A DNA stretch of 64,000 bases from G963708235 sp963708235 (lineage in GTDB: Bacteria; Actinomycetota; Acidimicrobiia; Spongiisociales; UBA5794). The first letter of the stretch is position 1, and every line of letters starts with the position of its first letter. The stretch lies in assembly GCA_963708235.1 (NCBI GenBank), contig OY970200.1:2542001-2606000 (forward strand), read 5' to 3'. The notes beneath the pieces were generated by a model. That model was not told the origin of the DNA. It ran no database searches and saw nothing but the letters and a program-made list of their open reading frames with translations. This document shows, in pieces, positions 60,083-64,000 of this stretch. The translations under genes were made by a program, and so were the position numbers.

Positions 60083-61183
60083 TCAGCCGGCCGCCCTGAA
60101 CCCTGAAACGAGCCGCTCTACCGCATGTCGCCAGGTGAACTCTGCTTCGACACGACGTCGACCGGCTCGTCCCATCTGCTGACGCACGGTAGCGTCGGCG
60201 AGCAGGATGCGGAGCGCCTCGACGATACCGTCGACATCGTGGACGACGAATCCGGTATCTCCGGGATCGACGGTTTCCGGGCTCCCACCGGAGTCCCCGG
60301 CGACGACCGGCCGCCCCACCGACGCCGCTTCGAGGAAGACCAGACCGAGCCCTTCGGCCTCGAGCCCACCCCAACGCGACCGGCACGGCATGCAGAACAC
60401 ATCCATCTCGGCATACAGCCCGGGGAGCCGGGACCAGGGAACATCGACCTCGAAACGCACCGGGACCCCTTTGCCGGCGGCGTGACGCCGGAGTGACGCC
60501 TCGGTGCGTCCGGTACCGACCAGCATCAGGTCGCAGGCAACGCCCTCGGCGCGGAGCCGGGCCACCGCATCGATCAGGCGGTCCTGACCCTTGCGCGGGA
60601 CGAACCGGCTGACACATCCGATCAGCGGCACCGCCCGATCCGGGGGTGGTGCGGCGGCGAACACCTCCAGATCGACCCCGGCTCCGATGTAGGTGGTGTC
60701 CGCTCCGGTGAGCCGCTCGACGTTCGCCGCCGTGTACCGACTGACCGCAAAACGGGCATCGGCAGCAGCGAGCCAGCTTCTCAACACCGACCGGGGCCCG
60801 GGGACGGCGGCGGGGAGGGTGACCTCGGCGCCGTGGGCGAGCACCCCGACCGGGACGTCGAGCCGCCGCTGCAGCGGAGCGACGAGACCGCCGAGCGGGC
60901 TGGGTGCGCCGATCAGCACCGCATCGGGTCGGAACTCCGCCAGGTGTCCGCCCACCCAGTCGGCAAGCGACCGGGTGGGCACCATGAAGCTCCGATCATG
61001 GCGGACCACGGTCGTCGCCCCTCCGGCACCCGACGTCGCTTCGACGGCGGACCGACCCGGGGTACCGTCCGCCGGTGCCAGCACCAGGACCTCGTCGGGG
61101 TAGGCGGCGACCAGCGACCCGAGGTACTGCTGGATCCCCCCCGCCTTGGGGGGATAGTCGTTGGTGACGACGGCGAGCCTCAC
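60083..61183 (-). CDS. GT4-family glycosyltransferase (PimB-like)
   Basis: A 366-residue retaining glycosyltransferase of the GT-B fold. The N-terminal domain reads RLAVVTNDYPPKAGGIQQYL and the donor-binding C-terminal domain has PLIGCVSRFVPRKGQDRLID, CDLMLVGTGRTEASL and the acidic GLGLVFLEAASVGRPVVAGD signature of GT4 enzymes. The likely donor is GDP-mannose or a UDP-sugar; by similarity of layout it could act on phosphatidylinositol mannosides, as PimB does, but this is inference. The start GTG at 61183 overlaps the double phosphatase gene stop (GTGA), so the two are co-translated. Confidence 0.82.
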   Translation of the reverse strand: MRLAVVTNDYPPKAGGIQQYLGSLVAAYPDEVLVLAPADGTPGRSAVEATSGAGGATTVVRHDRSFMVPTRSLADWVGGHLAEFRPDAVLIGAPSPLGGLVAPLQRRLDVPVGVLAHGAEVTLPAAVPGPRSVLRSWLAAADARFAVSRYTAANVERLTGADTTYIGAGVDLEVFAAAPPPDRAVPLIGCVSRFVPRKGQDRLIDAVARLRAEGVACDLMLVGTGRTEASLRRHAAGKGVPVRFEVDVPWSRLPGLYAEMDVFCMPCRSRWGGLEAEGLGLVFLEAASVGRPVVAGDSGGSPETVDPGDTGFVVHDVDGIVEALRILLADATVRQQMGRAGRRRVEAEFTWRHAVERLVSGFRAAG

Positions 61184-62406
61184 TCCCCCTCCCCCAGATG
61201 GGGGGCCACGTTCCAACTGGCCAGGACCGGACCGCGGTTGCCGTAGAGGAACCGGGAGAACCCGGTGTTGACCATGTTGTGGATCCGGGCCCGGTCGGCA
61301 TAGGTGAGGCCGAGCACGCCGGCCAGGTAGGCGCGGGTGGCGCCGCCGTGCGACACCGCCGCCACCGTTGCCCCCTTGTGGTTCTCGATGATCCGGTCGA
61401 TGGCGACCGTCATCCGGATCCGCACCGAGTCGAAGGTCTCGCCGGTGCCACCACGGGCCACATCGGTCCCCTCGGCGAACACCGTCCATCCGTCGGGGTC
61501 GGCAGCGGCGATCTCCTCCATGGTGAGGTTCTCCCAGGAGCCGAACCCGATCTCCTTGAGATCGTCGTCGTATCGGATCTCCCGACCCTGGATATCGGCG
61601 ATGGCGGTGGCGGTGGCAGCGGCCCGGGCGAGCGGGGAGGCATAGAGCGCATCCACCGCCGGGAGGACGAAACGGAGACGCTGCGCCTGGGCGGTCCCGG
61701 TCTCGTCGAGCGGCCAGTCCCCGTGACCTTGCCAGCGTTGCTCGACGTTGGCGGCGGTACGACCGTGCCGTACCAAGAGCAACTCGGTCTCGCCGCGGCG
61801 CCGCATCGTCGCCTGCTCCAGATGGGTCATGTCATTGAAGGTGTAGAGCTGGGGGCCGTGGTCGGTGATGGTGAAGGTGGTGACTCCGGTGTTGCCCATC
61901 ATCTGCAGTGGCGCCGGGCGTCGCACCCCGAGCAGGTTGGCGATGAGGGCGAGCAGGGCGATACCGTGGCTGACCACCACCACGGTCCCGCCCCCGGCGA
62001 CCTCGGCGGCGACCTCGTCGAACGCCTCCCGGGTACGGGCGGCGACATCCGAGAGCCGTTCGGCACCACCGAGCGGCACATCCTCACCGTCGAACAGCGC
62101 CTTGAGATCCATCGGGTGTCGGGTGCGGATCTCCTCGGATGTCATCCCGTCCCAGGCACCGACATCCGGCTCGCGCCATCGCGGATCGACATCGAAGTCG
62201 AAACCGAGGGCGCCGGCGGTGGCTTCTGCCCGCCCCAGATCGGACGAAACGACCCGTAAAGGAGCTACGCCGCCGATCCGGGCGGTGAGCCGCTTGACCT
62301 GCGTCCTCCCCGCAGCGCTGAAGCCGCCATTGCTGGTCCCCTGCCACAACCGCGCCGCATTGGCGACGGTCTCGGCATGACGAACAAGAATGACCTGACC
62401 CGACAC
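61180..62406 (-). CDS. Tandem two-domain histidine phosphatase
   Basis: Two complete phosphoglycerate-mutase-like domains lie in one 408-residue protein. Domain 1 has the active-site ILVRHAETVANAARLWQG (RHA at about 6-8) and a second His in VVVSHGIALLALIANLLGVR. Domain 2 has LLLVRHGRTAANVEQRWQGH (near 205-225) and VAAVSHGGATRAYLAGVLGL. Both RHG-type histidines and the late His are present, so both sites look active. The substrate is unknown; small phosphate esters or nucleotides are possible. The GTG start at 62406 is preceded by GGGAG. It overlaps the GT4 gene by 4 bp. Confidence 0.85.
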   Translation of the reverse strand: MSGQVILVRHAETVANAARLWQGTSNGGFSAAGRTQVKRLTARIGGVAPLRVVSSDLGRAEATAGALGFDFDVDPRWREPDVGAWDGMTSEEIRTRHPMDLKALFDGEDVPLGGAERLSDVAARTREAFDEVAAEVAGGGTVVVVSHGIALLALIANLLGVRRPAPLQMMGNTGVTTFTITDHGPQLYTFNDMTHLEQATMRRRGETELLLVRHGRTAANVEQRWQGHGDWPLDETGTAQAQRLRFVLPAVDALYASPLARAAATATAIADIQGREIRYDDDLKEIGFGSWENLTMEEIAAADPDGWTVFAEGTDVARGGTGETFDSVRIRMTVAIDRIIENHKGATVAAVSHGGATRAYLAGVLGLTYADRARIHNMVNTGFSRFLYGNRGPVLASWNVAPHLGEGE

Positions 62407-62577
62407 GCAACAGACTCCCAACGATGTGACCCGCAGACGGTGACACATTGTACGGCCACCGGAGGAAGCCTCGGTCCCGCCCTGCGCCAAGGCGGAGAGA
62501 GCCAGAAGGGCTTTTCCCCGCTGAAGGCGCTGTGCGCTCTTTCGGGCCTCCCCGCCCCCGTATGCCTTCCCTCTCTT

Positions 62578-62935
62578 GGCCCTCCCCGCCCCGGGGGACG
62601 GGGTGCCTCCGAGGTTCTGGGAGGAGGCGGGGCGGGGCGCGAGGCCGTCGTCCCCGAACGTCGACCTGTCGCGGACGGGCGAGTCGTCGTCCGAACAGTG
62701 CTGTTCACGTGCCCGTCGGGGACACTACGAGTGGGCGAACATTGACGCCGCGCCCCGCCCCGTCTACGGCCGCAAAGCGTCCGCAGCCACCCCGCCCCCC
62801 AGGGCGGGGAGGGCCAGACGGGAAGCAGCACGCCTGTCGGGCTCCGCAAGCACCACCCGAAACTCTTCTGGAACCCACGCGTGGCACCGAAGGCGCATCC
62901 GGCAGGGATGGGAGGGCCAGAAAGGGACACATGCC
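62578..62935. repeat. Dispersed repeat cluster near the membrane pyrophosphatase gene
   Basis: A family A copy on the plus strand (62578-62645) and a family B copy on the minus strand (about 62750-62816) lie in the gap between the phosphatase gene and hppA. A TCGGGGACACTACGAGTGGG flank near 62716 matches the motif seen at 7 kb. The remaining sequence of the gap is Pro/Arg-rich in all frames and holds no gene I can support. The cluster lies after the hppA stop codon. Confidence 0.82.
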
Positions 62936-63025
62936 GACCGCAACACCGTCGAGAGTCCGGCCTAGGACGCGGGTGAGGGCCCGGTCGCCCGAGCCCCCAC
63001 TCCGTCGTTTGCTACCTCGTGAGAC

Positions 63026-64000
63026 TCAGACGAACGCCGAGGCGAAGATCAGGCTGACGATGGTCATCACCTTGATCACGATGTTCATCGCCGGGCCGGC
63101 GGTGTCCTTGAACGGGTCGCCGATGGTGTCACCGACCACGGCGGCTTTGTGGGCCTCCGAGCCCTTGCCGCCGAACGCTCCGGCTTCGATGAACTTCTTG
63201 GCGTTGTCCCAGGCCCCACCGGCGTTGGCCATGAAGATCGCCAACAGGAATCCGGTGACCAGCGCACCGGCGAGCAGACCGCCGAGCGCTTCGACCGAGA
63301 TGAACCCGACGGCCAGCGGGAAGGCGATGGCGAGTCCTCCGGGGATCAGCATCTCACGCAGGGCGGACTTGGTCGAGATGTCGACACACCGGGCGTAGTC
63401 GGCCTTGACCCCTTCGCGCCCCTCGCGCAGACCGACGATCTCGCGGAACTGGCGGCGCACCTCCTCGATCATCTCGTTGGCGGCGCGACCCACCGCCTTG
63501 ATGGTCATGGCGGCGAACAGGAACGGGAACATGGCGCCGAGGAACAACCCGATCACCACGTGGATATCGAGGATGTTCAAGGTGTCGAGCACTCCGCCGG
63601 CCTCGATGACCGCCTGACGGAAGGTGAAGAACAGGGCCAGGGCGGTGACCGCCGCCGAGGCGATGGCGAAGCCCTTGGCGACGGCGGCGGTGGTGTTCCC
63701 CAGCGAGTCGAGGGCGTCGGTGGCCTCACGGACCTCCGGGGGCAGGTGGGCCATCTCGGCAATGCCACCGGCGTTGTCGGCAATCGGCCCGTAGGCGTCG
63801 ACCGAGACGGTGATACCGAGCGTGGACAGCACCCCGATGGCAGCGATGGCGATGCCGTAGATCCCGGCGAGCTCGCTCTCGAAGGCGATCGAACCGCCCC
63901 AGTAGGCGCCACCCATACCGGCGGCGACGACGATCACCGAGAACGCGGCCGAGCGCATCCCCTCGGCAATACCGGCGAGCGCCACGGTGGCGGGACCGGT
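63026..64000 (-). CDS. hppA: Membrane-bound pyrophosphatase, C-terminal part (cut by the window edge)
   Basis: The visible 324 residues are the C-terminal half of a proton- or sodium-pumping pyrophosphatase: several membrane helices (FSVIVVAAGMGGAYWGGSIA, ALALFFTFRQAVI, VVIGLFLGAMFPFLFAAM), the DAYGPIADNAGGIAEMA substrate segment and the C-terminal FMANAGGAWDNAKKF, then AVVGDTIGDPFKDTAGPAMN. The potassium-sensing position reads LGNTTAAVAKG, with Ala rather than Lys, which by known family rules points to the K+-dependent type. The start lies beyond 64000. A repeat cluster follows the stop. Confidence 0.93.
   Translation of the reverse strand, partial: TGPATVALAGIAEGMRSAAFSVIVVAAGMGGAYWGGSIAFESELAGIYGIAIAAIGVLSTLGITVSVDAYGPIADNAGGIAEMAHLPPEVREATDALDSLGNTTAAVAKGFAIASAAVTALALFFTFRQAVIEAGGVLDTLNILDIHVVIGLFLGAMFPFLFAAMTIKAVGRAANEMIEEVRRQFREIVGLREGREGVKADYARCVDISTKSALREMLIPGGLAIAFPLAVGFISVEALGGLLAGALVTGFLLAIFMANAGGAWDNAKKFIEAGAFGGKGSEAHKAAVVGDTIGDPFKDTAGPAMNIVIKVMTIVSLIFASAFV

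Overview
The window is 64 kb of high-GC DNA. It almost certainly comes from an actinomycete-type bacterium (phylum Actinomycetota), and the gene set and order point to the class Acidimicrobiia. The phylum call rests on the clpC / radA-disA / carD-ispF / cysS-rlmB block, a SigR-RsrA type redox sigma/anti-sigma pair, a DUF2342 zincin next to tilS-hpt-ftsH, lysS next to coaX-panC, GTG/TTG starts, and many 4-bp ATGA/GTGA gene overlaps. The class call is inference.

Layout. (1) 1-3.8 kb: accessory DNA between tRNA-Leu(CAA) and tRNA-Thr(UGU), with small unknown genes and an apparently intact TumE-like toxin-antitoxin pair. (2) 3.9-33.9 kb: chromosomal core, mostly on the minus strand. It holds rlmB-cysS, a GDPD phosphodiesterase, ispF-carD, disA, radA, an AlkZ-like wHTH/TetR pair, clpC, a prenyl diphosphate synthase, lysS-coaX-panC-DUF2520 (lysine charging plus pantothenate/CoA), upp, folK/pseudophosphatase/folP-ftsH, hpt-tilS-zincin, and rsrA-sigR. 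(3) 34.1-48.9 kb: a 14.7-kb integrative element inserted in the 3' end of tRNA-Thr(CGU). It is bounded by 48-bp direct repeats and carries a tyrosine integrase, a putative excisionase, an XRE regulator, a MobF relaxase-helicase, two convergent ECF-sigma/membrane-partner modules enclosing lipoproteins, a kelch-like lipoprotein and an MNT-HEPN pair. (4) 48.9-50.6 kb: a scar region right of attR with a paralogue of an element gene, a VOC protein and VapBC. (5) 50.7-64 kb: core again, with a galE-like epimerase, a TIGR01777 epimerase, an acyltransferase, holB-tmk-MFS-topA, a GT4 glycosyltransferase with a double histidine phosphatase, and the 3' part of a membrane pyrophosphatase.

Four intergenic gaps (about 7-8.5, 24.8-25.3, 51.9-52.0 and 62.6-62.9 kb) are filled with GC-rich hairpin repeats of at least two families. 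Each gap lies just after the last gene of a minus-strand operon. In one gap a family has expanded into 12 tandem 88-bp units, and each unit contains both a Shine-Dalgarno-like and an anti-Shine-Dalgarno-like 8-mer that can pair.

Several genes (carD, tmk, vapC, HEPN) read as if one extra base were present. Because tmk and carD are expected to be essential, consensus errors in the assembly are as likely as real pseudogenes. Functions come from motifs and family knowledge read by eye; no database search was run.
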